DNA of 6,110 nucleotides, taken from an uncultured Eubacteriales bacterium. Lineage in GTDB: Bacteria; Bacillota; Clostridia; Oscillospirales; CAG-272. The position numbers and the translations under genes were made by a program. Shown piece by piece: positions 1-6,079 of this stretch; position 1 is the first letter of the stretch; the number at the start of each line of letters is the position of its first letter. The notes under the pieces are model-generated. The model was not told the DNA's origin and did not search any database. It saw only the letters and a list, made by a program, of their open reading frames with translations. The stretch is from positions 1 to 6,110 of the forward strand of contig CAKSEM010000093.1 in NCBI GenBank assembly GCA_934446485.1, written 5' to 3'.

Positions 1-351
1 GTTTCCGGAAAAACAGTAGAAATTCTTAAAAAACACAGTCTGTCGGTCAATGAACTCGGAATTTCGTTAGATGACGGATCAGAGGCAAGTTATATGATGG
101 TCGATTTATCATCGAATGACAATAATAATTTGCCGGATAACATAGAGATCTCAGCAGAAATGACAGGCAACGGCAACCGTAAAATCGTTGATTTTACTAT
201 GCATCCGACTGACAGCATTTTGAAACAGTACGGAAACTTCACCTTAGATTCGGAATTATCAGAAGGAGAAATACTTCGCATACGTCTGAAGTTCACGATA
301 AGCGGAACGTCAGAAACCGTCACTATATTTTCTATGGTGGTTTTCATATGA
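1..351 (+). CDS. 3' end of an unrecognised protein (partial)
   Basis: The frame is open from the first base to the TGA at 349-351, giving 116 residues of a protein whose start lies before the window. The ATG at 94 is an internal methionine, since the frame continues upstream of it without a stop. The visible part is polar, with many Asn, Ser, Thr and Glu and alternating short hydrophobic stretches (for example KIVDFTM, ILRIRLKFTI and the final TVTIFSMVVFI). That pattern suggests a beta-rich, perhaps extracytoplasmic C-terminal domain, but I recognise no family. There is no cysteine, sorting signal or clear membrane helix. By hand count G+C is about 39%, clearly below samples of the neighbouring galactokinase gene (about 55-58%). 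The gene is followed by a 329-base gap with a terminator-like hairpin, so it probably belongs to a separate transcription unit. I am confident it is coding, but its function is unknown. Confidence 0.7.
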   Translation, partial: VSGKTVEILKKHSLSVNELGISLDDGSEASYMMVDLSSNDNNNLPDNIEISAEMTGNGNRKIVDFTMHPTDSILKQYGNFTLDSELSEGEILRIRLKFTISGTSETVTIFSMVVFI

Positions 352-471
352 ATAAGCCCCTTCCGTCAAATGTCTGTTTAAATACACATAATATTCCCGA
401 TCCGTAAAAGTCATATTGCTTTCGGCGGTGACGTCAGTGCATCTTTGCAGATAACGGCGGGACGGCAAGAT

Positions 472-516
472 AGAGAAATAACCGAAAGACCGAAACTGTC
501 TTTCGGTTATTTCTCT
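472..516 (+). terminator. Perfect 19-bp hairpin, probable intrinsic terminator
   Basis: The arm AGAGAAATAACCGAAAGAC at 472-490 is exactly complementary to 498-516, with the 7-nt loop CGAAACT. The outer part of the stem is A-rich on the left and U-rich on the right, ending TTATTTCTCTTT, so the 3' arm itself supplies a pyrimidine/U-rich tail. It lies 120 nt after the partial gene and about 80 nt before the galactokinase promoter, a sensible place for a terminator. Near-symmetry means it could also act on minus-strand transcripts, although no minus-strand gene is seen here. There is no long uninterrupted U-tract, so its efficiency is uncertain. Confidence 0.6.
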
Positions 517-574
517 TTCCGGAGTATAATCATCCGAAAGACTTTAACGGAGATCAAATATTTACATAAATCTA

Positions 575-603
575 TTGTACGGGCGGCGAAAAAATAGTAT
601 AAT
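575..603 (+). promoter_or_regulatory. Probable SigA promoter for the galactokinase gene
   Basis: A perfect -10 box TATAAT lies at 598-603. A weak -35 box TTGTAC (three of six matches to TTGACA) lies at 575-580 with the optimal 17-nt spacer, which is A-rich near the -10. Transcription would begin around 610 and leave a leader of about 70 nt before the ATG at 681. The weak -35 suggests moderate strength or activator dependence. I saw no clear operator palindrome. A second TATAAT at 525-530 has no acceptable -35 box. Confidence 0.5.
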
Positions 604-680
604 AAACAAAACATCACAGATGCTACGTAATATGCGGCACCGACCGCACATCCGTTACACTAAGAAAGGCAATCCCAAAC

Positions 681-1976
681 ATGAACATCAGCGATATCAA
701 GAAAAAAATCACCGAAGGTCAGCTTGACCGACAGTTCACCGATCTTCTGTCAGTTCCCTCAGAGCGCATATCCGACGAACGGCATCGCTACTGCAATGCC
801 GCAGATAGGTTTTCCGACATGTATGGAAACGCAGACGATGTCAGGCTCTTCTCTGTCGGAGGCAGAAGCGAAATATCCGGCAATCATACGGATCACAACC
901 ACGGTCGCGTGATCGCCGCTGCGGTAAACCTTGATATACTTGCCGTTGCCGCTCCGACCGACGACGGTGAAATACGCATAAAGAGCGAAGGATTTCCCGA
1001 GGACCGAGTTCCCGCTTCCGCCGCCGATGCACCGTCCGAGGATATGTACTTTACGTCAGCTGCGATCATTGCCGGGATGGAGCGTGCTTTCCTTGACGCT
1101 GGGTACCGTGTCGGAGGCTTCTGCGCATACACCACATCGAATGTGCTGAAAGGCTCGGGGATCTCATCCTCAGCCGCCTTCGAGGTGATGGTGGGAAATA
1201 TACTCTCTCATCTCTACAACGACGGTCGTGTTTCCAACGTAGAGATCGCAAAAATGGCTCAATTTGCCGAAAACCGTTACTTCGGCAAACCCTGCGGCCT
1301 CATGGATCAGACAGCATGTGCGGTCGGCGGCTTCATCACGATAGATTTCCGCGATCCGACAGAGCCGGAAATTGAGGCACTCGACTTTGACCTCAAGGCA
1401 GCCGGATACTCACTCTGTCTCGTTAACACCGGCGGCAACCACGCCGACCTAAATGACGACTACGCTTCCGTCCCCGCCGAAATGAAGTCCGTTGCAAAGC
1501 TCATGGGGCAGGATGTACTTCGCGGACTCACGGTAGGCGACCTTGTTGCCAATGCTCCGAGAATACGGCGCGAATGCGGAGACCGTGCTCTTCTGCGCGC
1601 CATGCACTTCATAACCGAAAACGACCGCGTCGGCGAGCAGGTTGACGCTCTGAAGCGCTCAGACACAGACAGCTTCTTCCGCGGTGTTACCGACAGCGGA
1701 AATTCCAGCTTCAAGTACCTGCAAAACGTGTACACGGTCAAAAATGTTGCCGAGCAGGGACTCTCCGTGGCACTGTGCATTACCGAGCACTACCTCAAAA
1801 ACAAGAGGGGGGCTTGCCGAGTTCACGGAGGCGGATTTGCAGGAACCATCCAGGCATTCATACCGAGCGAGCTTGCTTCCGAATACAAGTCGCTCATAGA
1901 TTCCGTCTTCGGAGAGGGTGCATGCCACATACTCTTTGTACGCCGTGCAGGCGCTGTCGAGCTCACGCTCAAATAA
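681..1976 (+). CDS. galK: Galactokinase family protein (GHMP kinase)
   Basis: The 431-residue protein should phosphorylate galactose at C1 with ATP, the first committed step of the Leloir pathway, in the cytoplasm. The three GHMP-kinase motifs are present in order. The N-terminal galactokinase signature GRSEISGNHTDHN is at residues 61-73, with the sugar-contacting Glu64, His69 and Asp71. The ATP-binding loop GSGISSSAA is at 158-166. The C-terminal HGGGFAG is at 382-388. Asp209 in CGLMDQ matches the catalytic aspartate and Arg62 the conserved arginine. Compared with classical GalK (GRVNLIGEHTDYN) the first motif is altered, as I recall it also is in other clostridial members. The ATG at 681 follows AGAAAGG (663-669 region) at about 11 nt, an acceptable but not strong ribosome site. 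No galT, galE or sugar transporter is visible, so the exact sugar is unproven; a related sugar such as GalNAc is possible. The family call is firm and the substrate is inferred. Confidence 0.9.
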   Translation: MNISDIKKKITEGQLDRQFTDLLSVPSERISDERHRYCNAADRFSDMYGNADDVRLFSVGGRSEISGNHTDHNHGRVIAAAVNLDILAVAAPTDDGEIRIKSEGFPEDRVPASAADAPSEDMYFTSAAIIAGMERAFLDAGYRVGGFCAYTTSNVLKGSGISSSAAFEVMVGNILSHLYNDGRVSNVEIAKMAQFAENRYFGKPCGLMDQTACAVGGFITIDFRDPTEPEIEALDFDLKAAGYSLCLVNTGGNHADLNDDYASVPAEMKSVAKLMGQDVLRGLTVGDLVANAPRIRRECGDRALLRAMHFITENDRVGEQVDALKRSDTDSFFRGVTDSGNSSFKYLQNVYTVKNVAEQGLSVALCITEHYLKNKRGACRVHGGGFAGTIQAFIPSELASEYKSLIDSVFGEGACHILFVRRAGAVELTLK

Positions 1977-2010
1977 CAAAAAACGGTAGTTCGGGAGGCT
2001 TTTTCTTCAT

Positions 2011-2409
2011 ATGAATTCAGATAAAAAGAACGGGACTCTGAAAAAGGTCCTGATATTCACGATTAACTTCGTCTGGCTGCTGCTCGTTTATAAGATCATA
2101 CTGTTTCTTGCCGACCGTTTCAATTACATGATATATTATATCGGCATATCTGTATACCTCGCCGCAGCTGCGGTGCTGTTCTGCGTGTTCTACGCAAAGC
2201 GCGGCTTCACGCTCAGCGTGAAGCCGACATCGCCGGACGAGCTTCCGCCGGAGTGGTCTCCGGTCGAAAAAGCCGAACATCTGAAAGCGGAAGCTCAGCG
2301 CCGTACCTCATCAGAGCGTCTGCTCTATGTTCTGATCCCGATGGTGTTTACGATAATCATAAATTACATAGAGCTCTTCATCCCACAGCTACTGAATTCG
2401 ATTTTCTGA
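2011..2409 (+). CDS. Small three-helix membrane protein, function unknown
   Basis: This 132-residue protein has a short basic N-terminus (KK at 5-6 and 11-12). It has hydrophobic stretches at about 13-34, 39-62 and 103-125, so three membrane helices are likely. The loop between helices 2 and 3 (about 63-102) is charged. It contains DELPPEWSPVEKAEHLKAEA, a Pro-rich motif running into an amphipathic helix. That is the most distinctive part and could be a conserved contact site. I recognise no named family. The ATG at 2011 follows GGGAGG at 1993-1998 with a 12-nt spacer. It starts 34 nt after the galactokinase stop with no terminator between them, and its stop is 2 nt before the rlmH start, so it is likely cotranscribed and translationally coupled with rlmH. 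It is probably a cytoplasmic-membrane protein. Any link to ribosome modification would be guesswork. Confidence 0.8.
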   Translation: MNSDKKNGTLKKVLIFTINFVWLLLVYKIILFLADRFNYMIYYIGISVYLAAAAVLFCVFYAKRGFTLSVKPTSPDELPPEWSPVEKAEHLKAEAQRRTSSERLLYVLIPMVFTIIINYIELFIPQLLNSIF

Positions 2410-2411
2410 CG

Positions 2412-2894
2412 ATGAAAAGTATAACTGTGATCGCACCCGGAGCTCTCCGAGAGCGTTACTTCCGTGAAGCCGCCGATGAATACAAACGCCGCTTGTCCGG
2501 CATGTGCCGCATCGATGAGGTTGAAGTGCGCGAAGAACGGCTTCCTCAGAACCCGTCAGATGCCGAAATTGCTTCTGCACTCGAGCGCGAGGCAGAACGA
2601 ATTCGAGCAGCAATGCCAAAGCGTGCCTTCACCGTCGCTATGTGCATAGAAGGTCGCGAGCTCACGTCGGAGGAATTTCAGAAAACGCTTGAGAAAGCAT
2701 CGCTTGAGGGTGCATCTTCCGCTGCATTCATCATCGGCTCCTCTTTCGGACTGTCCGAAACATTAAAAAGAGAGTGCAGCCTGCGCCTATCCATGTCAAG
2801 AATGACGTTTCCTCACAAGCTTGCGCGCGTCATGCTGTACGAGGCCGTATACCGCTCATTTGAAATTGCAGCGGGCACAAAATATCACAAATAG
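2412..2894 (+). CDS. rlmH: 23S rRNA (pseudouridine1915-N3)-methyltransferase RlmH
   Basis: The 160-residue protein matches the usual RlmH length (about 155-160). RlmH is a SPOUT-class, SAM-dependent enzyme. It works as a dimer to methylate N3 of pseudouridine 1915 in helix 69 of 23S rRNA, acting on assembled 70S ribosomes. Visible family features are the N-terminal strand ITVIAPG with YFREAADEYKRRL (4-28), the SAM-knot loop FIIGSSFGLS (106-115), the block LSMSRMTFPHKLARVMLYEAVYR (residues 126-148; key TFPH at 132-135) and the conserved C-terminal end YHK (158-160). The loop carries Ser110 where many members have a second Gly. The frame is open further upstream, but the ATG at 2412 gives the family's standard N-terminus. 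It lies 2 nt after the preceding stop and lacks a strong ribosome site of its own, which fits translational coupling. The identification is firm. Confidence 0.95.
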   Translation: MKSITVIAPGALRERYFREAADEYKRRLSGMCRIDEVEVREERLPQNPSDAEIASALEREAERIRAAMPKRAFTVAMCIEGRELTSEEFQKTLEKASLEGASSAAFIIGSSFGLSETLKRECSLRLSMSRMTFPHKLARVMLYEAVYRSFEIAAGTKYHK

Positions 2895-2900
2895 AGCCCT

Positions 2901-2919
2901 GCGGAGTTGCCCGCTCCGC
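2901..2919 (+). other. Short GC hairpin between rlmH and the WG-repeat gene
   Basis: GCGGAG (2901-2906) pairs with CTCCGC (2914-2919) around a 7-nt loop. It is followed by TTCGGAAAGC and not by a T-run, so it is unlikely to be an efficient terminator. It lies just upstream of the ribosome site of the next gene and could be a processing or pausing structure, or chance. Confidence 0.25.
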
Positions 2920-2930
2920 TTCGGAAAGCT

Positions 2931-2940
2931 GAGGTGATCC
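2931..2940 (+). promoter_or_regulatory. Very strong ribosome binding site
   Basis: GAGGTGATCC matches ten consecutive bases of the complement of the bacterial 16S rRNA 3' end (AAAGGAGGTGATCC). It lies 4 nt before the ATG at 2945, counted from the end of the match; the core AGGTGA is 7 nt away. It fixes the start of the WG-repeat gene and predicts efficient initiation independent of rlmH. Confidence 0.8.
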
Positions 2941-2944
2941 AAAT

Positions 2945-4639
2945 ATGAAACCGATCAGACGAACGGTTCTCAGCCGCATTATAGTCATAGCCGTGTTCGC
3001 GGCTGTCGCCGTATTCGCAATCACACGCGCCGCAACCGTACTGCCGCATGATGAACCGACTGACGACAGCACGACTGACGGAAACGGCGGCAGCTCCGGC
3101 ACGGTATATGTAGACCGCGAAAACAACTCATCGCTGAATTCCGACGAGCTCGCCTCGGAAATGAAGCAAAATCCCGACGGTTCGGTCAAGCTCATAACCG
3201 ATACGACACTCTTTGAAAACAGCCGCGCCGTACTCCCGGGTGCGGGTCGGCTCTCCAACAGCGGTCACCATACGTCCGACCTTCCGTTCACGGGTGATGC
3301 GTTCGTCATTGCAAAAATGATGCCCGAGTTTGACATTCCCGACACATTTTCGCGCAGAAAACGAACCTCCAAGCAGCTCAAGTATGTTCAGCTGTCAGAT
3401 TACAGCCAATTCACAGCAGAATATACCGATGTTGAAGAGGATCGCCCGGCGATCGAGCTTTATATGGGGTATATGTTTGTCGATAACGGAGAGAAAATCG
3501 ACATCGTATCGTCCTCCGGAAAGTATCTCACCACGTTCGATGACGGAGAATATATTCCGGCATACACACGCGATACCGACGGCACCCCCCTCTTCTATCG
3601 GACTGTAACCGTCAACAGCGGGCAATTCGACGAAGAAAATATCGTCCGAAAGAAAGACACCGTCCGCGCACGTGAACCTCACGAAAAGGAAAAGAACGTT
3701 CAGATCATCGGTAAGATCGAAAACGAAGGCAAAGGCAACCCCGTCACCGAGGAGACCAAAGCATACTACAGACTATCTTCAGACGGTTCATATTTCGCGC
3801 AGAGCGGATACAACGACCTGACCGACGGACGCGGACTGTACTTTGACTATCCGGCGTACTACGGCATCTCCGACAGCGGCATCACGCTTTCCGCCGAAAC
3901 GTACAACAAGTACCTAAAAAATATAGACGGTAAAATAACTCTCGAACACCGTGCCGACTGGAGCTACAAACGGTACAGCACAGTCATAACAGACCGAAAG
4001 TTCGACCGCGCATTCTCTTTCAGCAACGGACTCGGATGCGTTATAACCGAGAGCTACTACCAGGACGGCGGTATGTACTTTGTGAACACATCGGGGCGCC
4101 GTGCCTTTGAAACCGTCAAGAAATACAACAACAGCATGGACAGATACGTTATCGAAAACATCGTTCCGCCGATAACGACAGGTCCCGAAAGCATAGGATA
4201 CTTCTACTATGACCACGGGCTCGTGCGCGCGAGATTTGAAACGATCGATTACTGGAGCTACGTCACGAACAACATAATCCGTGTCAATTCAACACGCGAG
4301 ATTCTGCTTGACAAGTCGGGGAATCACTTCCCTCTCCCGGTTGGTTACGATCTTGAAGCTTATTCGGACGGAATGATACTGCTCTCCCGTAACGGTCTGT
4401 ACGGTTTCATGGATTATACGGGAGAATGGATCGCCCAGCCCGTGTACAGCGATGCAGAGCCGTTTTCCGAGGGTCTTGCCGTACTCCGTCTGCCCGATGG
4501 ACGCTGCGGAATGATCGACACTGCCGGAAACATTGTCCTCCCTTTCGGATATGATTACATTTCTTCCTGCTCCGACGGGATCATTGCAGCGTATTCCAAG
4601 GACGCAGGCTGGGAAATCCTTCGAAAGATGACTGCATAA
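2945..4639 (+). CDS. Membrane-anchored WG-repeat protein
   Basis: This 564-residue protein begins with a basic stretch (KPIRRTVLSR) and a hydrophobic segment at about 11-28. This is a signal peptide or uncleaved anchor; there is no lipobox cysteine. A flexible Asp/Thr/Ser/Gly-rich linker follows at about 35-65, so the bulk should lie outside the membrane. The C-terminus carries WG-type repeats (WG_beta_rep family). One is near 485-510 (LYGFMDYTGEWIAQPVYSDA, then FSEG). A second is at 521-544 (CGMIDTAGNIVLPFGYDYIS, then DG). A degenerate third piece ends with GWEIL at 555-559. Looser units with the same rhythm occur near 353-390 (AFSFSNGLGCVI, then MYFVNTSGRRAFE) and 420-465. The middle region is rich in Tyr and Asp and not otherwise recognised. 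WG repeats form beta-rich scaffolds thought to mediate binding; no enzymatic motif is seen. It starts 50 nt after rlmH at a very strong ribosome site and ends before a large palindrome, so it is probably the last gene of the cluster. Confidence 0.85.
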   Translation: MKPIRRTVLSRIIVIAVFAAVAVFAITRAATVLPHDEPTDDSTTDGNGGSSGTVYVDRENNSSLNSDELASEMKQNPDGSVKLITDTTLFENSRAVLPGAGRLSNSGHHTSDLPFTGDAFVIAKMMPEFDIPDTFSRRKRTSKQLKYVQLSDYSQFTAEYTDVEEDRPAIELYMGYMFVDNGEKIDIVSSSGKYLTTFDDGEYIPAYTRDTDGTPLFYRTVTVNSGQFDEENIVRKKDTVRAREPHEKEKNVQIIGKIENEGKGNPVTEETKAYYRLSSDGSYFAQSGYNDLTDGRGLYFDYPAYYGISDSGITLSAETYNKYLKNIDGKITLEHRADWSYKRYSTVITDRKFDRAFSFSNGLGCVITESYYQDGGMYFVNTSGRRAFETVKKYNNSMDRYVIENIVPPITTGPESIGYFYYDHGLVRARFETIDYWSYVTNNIIRVNSTREILLDKSGNHFPLPVGYDLEAYSDGMILLSRNGLYGFMDYTGEWIAQPVYSDAEPFSEGLAVLRLPDGRCGMIDTAGNIVLPFGYDYISSCSDGIIAAYSKDAGWEILRKMTA

Positions 4640-4671
4640 GTGTATTCGCAACAACATATAGTTGTCTTGCA

Positions 4672-4709
4672 AAAGTGAGCCCGCGCGGCACGCCGCGCGG
4701 GCTCACTTT
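4672..4709 (+). terminator. 38-bp perfect palindrome, probable (bidirectional) terminator
   Basis: The arm AAAGTGAGCCCGCGCGG (4672-4688) is exactly complementary to 4693-4709 around the loop CACG, giving a 17-bp, very GC-rich stem. It lies 32 nt after the stop of the WG-repeat gene. The 3' tail is short: the last three T's are paired and followed by AAATG on the + strand, while the minus strand reads CTTTTGC. Its position and stability suggest transcription termination or transcript-end protection, but the missing U-tract makes readthrough into the symporter gene plausible. Confidence 0.65.
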
Positions 4710-4723
4710 AAATGCTCGGTCGC

Positions 4724-4729
4724 GGAGGT
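4724..4729 (+). promoter_or_regulatory. Ribosome binding site setting the symporter start
   Basis: GGAGGT sits 10 nt before the ATG at 4740. It marks that ATG as the start in preference to the upstream in-frame TTG at 4662, which would place the palindrome inside the coding region and add residues unlike the family. Confidence 0.7.
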
Positions 4730-4739
4730 TCACCGGTAT

Positions 4740-5246
4740 ATGCAGACGGTTTTCGCATATCTTTCCGATATACTCAATAGCTATCTGATGCCGCCGCTGC
4801 TCATTCTCTGCGGCATGATGCTTGCCATTGGAATAAAACTGCCGAAATTTCTCGTACCGCATCGATTTTTCAAAATCCTTTACGAATCATCCGAAAGCAG
4901 CGGAGAGTCTCCGATTCGTGCCATGTGCACTGCCCTCGCAGGCACGCTCGGTGTCGGAAATATTGCGGGAGTTTCAACCGCGATTACGGCGGGCGGCGCC
5001 GGTGCTGTCCTTTGGATGTGGATAGGCGCAGTAGTTTCAATGAGCGTAAAGTACGGTGAAGTCGCACTTGCTGTCAAATACCGTCGCCGTACGGCGAACG
5101 GCTTTACCGGCGGCGCAATGTACACTATGCGTGACGGTCTGGCAAAATCTATCGGTGCCGGGCGCGCAGCAGCGCTCGGCGGGGGCTTTGCCGTAATGTG
5201 TATTATAAACTCGGAAATATTGTGCAGTCAAATTCCGCATCTGTAG
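4740..5246 (+). CDS. N-terminal part of the AGCS symporter (truncated frame)
   Basis: This is a 168-residue frame from the ATG at 4740 to the TAG at 5244-5246. It covers the first helices: a hydrophobic segment at about 14-32, then the family signature GTLGVGNIAGVSTAI (68-82) and GGAGAVLWMW (85-94), known in AGCS proteins as part of the substrate/Na+ binding core. KYGEVALAVKYR (104-115) and FTGGAMYTM (122-130) follow. The family match stops at about residue 156, and the last 12 residues (NSEILCSQIPHL) are frameshift product. By itself it would lack most of the transport core, so it is unlikely to work alone. Confidence 0.7.
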   Translation: MQTVFAYLSDILNSYLMPPLLILCGMMLAIGIKLPKFLVPHRFFKILYESSESSGESPIRAMCTALAGTLGVGNIAGVSTAITAGGAGAVLWMWIGAVVSMSVKYGEVALAVKYRRRTANGFTGGAMYTMRDGLAKSIGAGRAAALGGGFAVMCIINSEILCSQIPHL

Positions 5247-6079
5247 TATTTCCCGGGAAATCGCCCTACATTATCGGCGCGTCGCTCGCTGTCGGGCTTC
5301 TGATCGTTGCCGCCGTCGGAAGCGCCAAAATATCATCATTCACTTTTGCACTCATACCGCCGCTCTCTGCCTTATATATAGTTCTCTCTTTAGCCGTGAT
5401 CATCAAAAATGTATCGTTTCTTCCCGAAATTACGAAAGATATTGTCACGGGAGCACTTTCGCCGAAAGCAGCACTCGGAGGTGCTGCAGGCGTCGGCATC
5501 CGCGAAGCGATTCGCTTCGGCATAACGCGAGGAATTTTCTCAAATGAGGCGGGTTGCGGAACAGCTCCTTCGGCACATGCATCGGCAAATGTCAAAAGCC
5601 CGCACCACCAAGGCTGCTTCGGCATCTTTGAGGTTGTCGCCGATACGCTCATTCTCTGCAGTATGACCGCATTTGTTATACTGATATTTAAAAAACAAGT
5701 GCCTGACACAGTTCTCGACGGTGTTCCTCTCACCCTCAGTGCTTTTGACACTCTGGTCGGTCGTTGGGCAGGTGTCGCTATCGGGATATCGATAATCTTG
5801 TTTGCATTTGCTACAATCATAGCACAGCTCTACTACGGCAGTGTGGCAATACGGTACTTTACAAGGTCAAGAGTCGCTTATGCGTTGTATGTGGCTCTTG
5901 CAGCAGCTGCTTCACTTATAGGGGCGGGGATTGCCCCTGAACGGATGTGGATCGCTGCCGATCTGACCGTCGGAATCATGACGAGCATCAACACAGTCGT
6001 TCTGCTTCGCATGAGACATGAAATCTCAGACATCGCAGCAAACAGCTTGCCAAGTAACAAAACTGAGCGTTCAACTTGA
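5198..6079 (+). CDS. C-terminal part of the AGCS symporter (second frame)
   Basis: This is the frame from a GTG at 5198 to the TGA at 6077-6079, at most 293 residues. Family homology begins at about residue 5 (LGNIVQSNSAS). The diagnostic AGCS block FGITRGIFSNEAGCGTAPSA is at 107-126, followed by HASANVKSPHHQGCFGIFEV (127-146). FATIIAQLYYG (204-214) matches the later conserved helix. Hydrophobic segments recur at about 26-42, 49-70, 149-164, 190-210, 226-245 and 250-270. The GTG has no convincing ribosome site and lies inside the upstream frame, so independent translation is doubtful. The polar tail after about 272 fits a normal cytoplasmic C-terminus. Confidence 0.7.
   Translation: MYYKLGNIVQSNSASVVFPGKSPYIIGASLAVGLLIVAAVGSAKISSFTFALIPPLSALYIVLSLAVIIKNVSFLPEITKDIVTGALSPKAALGGAAGVGIREAIRFGITRGIFSNEAGCGTAPSAHASANVKSPHHQGCFGIFEVVADTLILCSMTAFVILIFKKQVPDTVLDGVPLTLSAFDTLVGRWAGVAIGISIILFAFATIIAQLYYGSVAIRYFTRSRVAYALYVALAAAASLIGAGIAPERMWIAADLTVGIMTSINTVVLLRMRHEISDIAANSLPSNKTERST

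Larger units (their letters stand above)
352..680 (+). other. Intergenic region with terminator-like hairpin and promoter
   Basis: This 329-base gap has no supportable gene. It holds the inverted repeat at 472-516, which probably ends the upstream transcript, and a -10 box (TATAAT, 598-603) that probably starts the galactokinase transcript. Downstream of that promoter, 633-637 (TGCGG) and 644-648 (CCGCA) could form a small hairpin in the leader. It might be closed further by GATG at 619-622 with CATC at 649-652, but this is weak. The stretch 352-471 shows no gene, repeat or riboswitch that I can recognise. Confidence 0.6.
4740..6079 (+). pseudogene. Frameshifted AGCS-family sodium:alanine/glycine symporter
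   Basis: The two overlapping frames, read together, give almost a whole alanine-or-glycine:cation symporter (AGCS family, about 450 residues), a polytopic inner-membrane protein that imports small neutral amino acids with Na+ (or H+). The N-terminal frame matches the family up to GGGFAVMCII (ending near 5208) and then runs into unrelated residues and a TAG at 5244-5246. The second frame resumes with LGNIVQSNSAS from about 5210. The total of 1340 nt is one base short of a multiple of three, consistent with a net loss of 1, 4, 7 or 10 nt. From my memory of the family, about three residues between CII and GN also seem to be missing, which favours about 10 nt. I see no classic -1 slippery heptamer at the junction, so programmed frameshifting is unlikely. 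The break is either a true inactivating mutation or an assembly or sequencing error. Everything after it keeps good family motifs, so any decay would be recent. Confidence 0.75.

Noticed and set aside
348..407. A 19-codon frame whose ATG overlaps the stop of the first gene (ATGA)
   Set aside because: It is very short, has no good ribosome site (only GGTGG nearby), and its peptide shows no membrane, leader or regulatory character. The overlap is probably chance.
429..436. TGACGTCA palindrome
   Set aside because: A single 8-bp palindrome not placed at a promoter is expected by chance and has no supported bacterial role here.
525..530. Second TATAAT as a promoter
   Set aside because: At 16-18 nt upstream there is no sequence resembling TTGACA, and the region falls in the arm of the hairpin at 498-516.
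619..652. Possible leader structure or riboswitch before the galactokinase gene
   Set aside because: The stems are only 4-5 bp with a 10-nt bulge and match no riboswitch class I know. The leader is too short for most.
2253..2411. Upstream in-frame extension of rlmH
   Set aside because: It overlaps the membrane-protein gene. RlmH length and N-terminal sequence fit the ATG at 2412 exactly.
2830..3258. 142-residue minus-strand frame across the rlmH/WG-gene junction
   Set aside because: It overlaps two well-supported + strand genes, including the conserved RlmH C-terminus and the anchor of the WG protein. It has no recognisable product.
4662..4739. Upstream in-frame extension of the symporter from TTG at 4662
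   Set aside because: It would translate through the GC palindrome and add residues unlike AGCS N-termini. The ATG at 4740 has a good GGAGGT site.
5266..5820. 184-residue open frame on the minus strand
   Set aside because: It lies wholly opposite the conserved symporter frame, which carries clear family motifs. It has no ribosome site, and its sequence is explained as a shadow.
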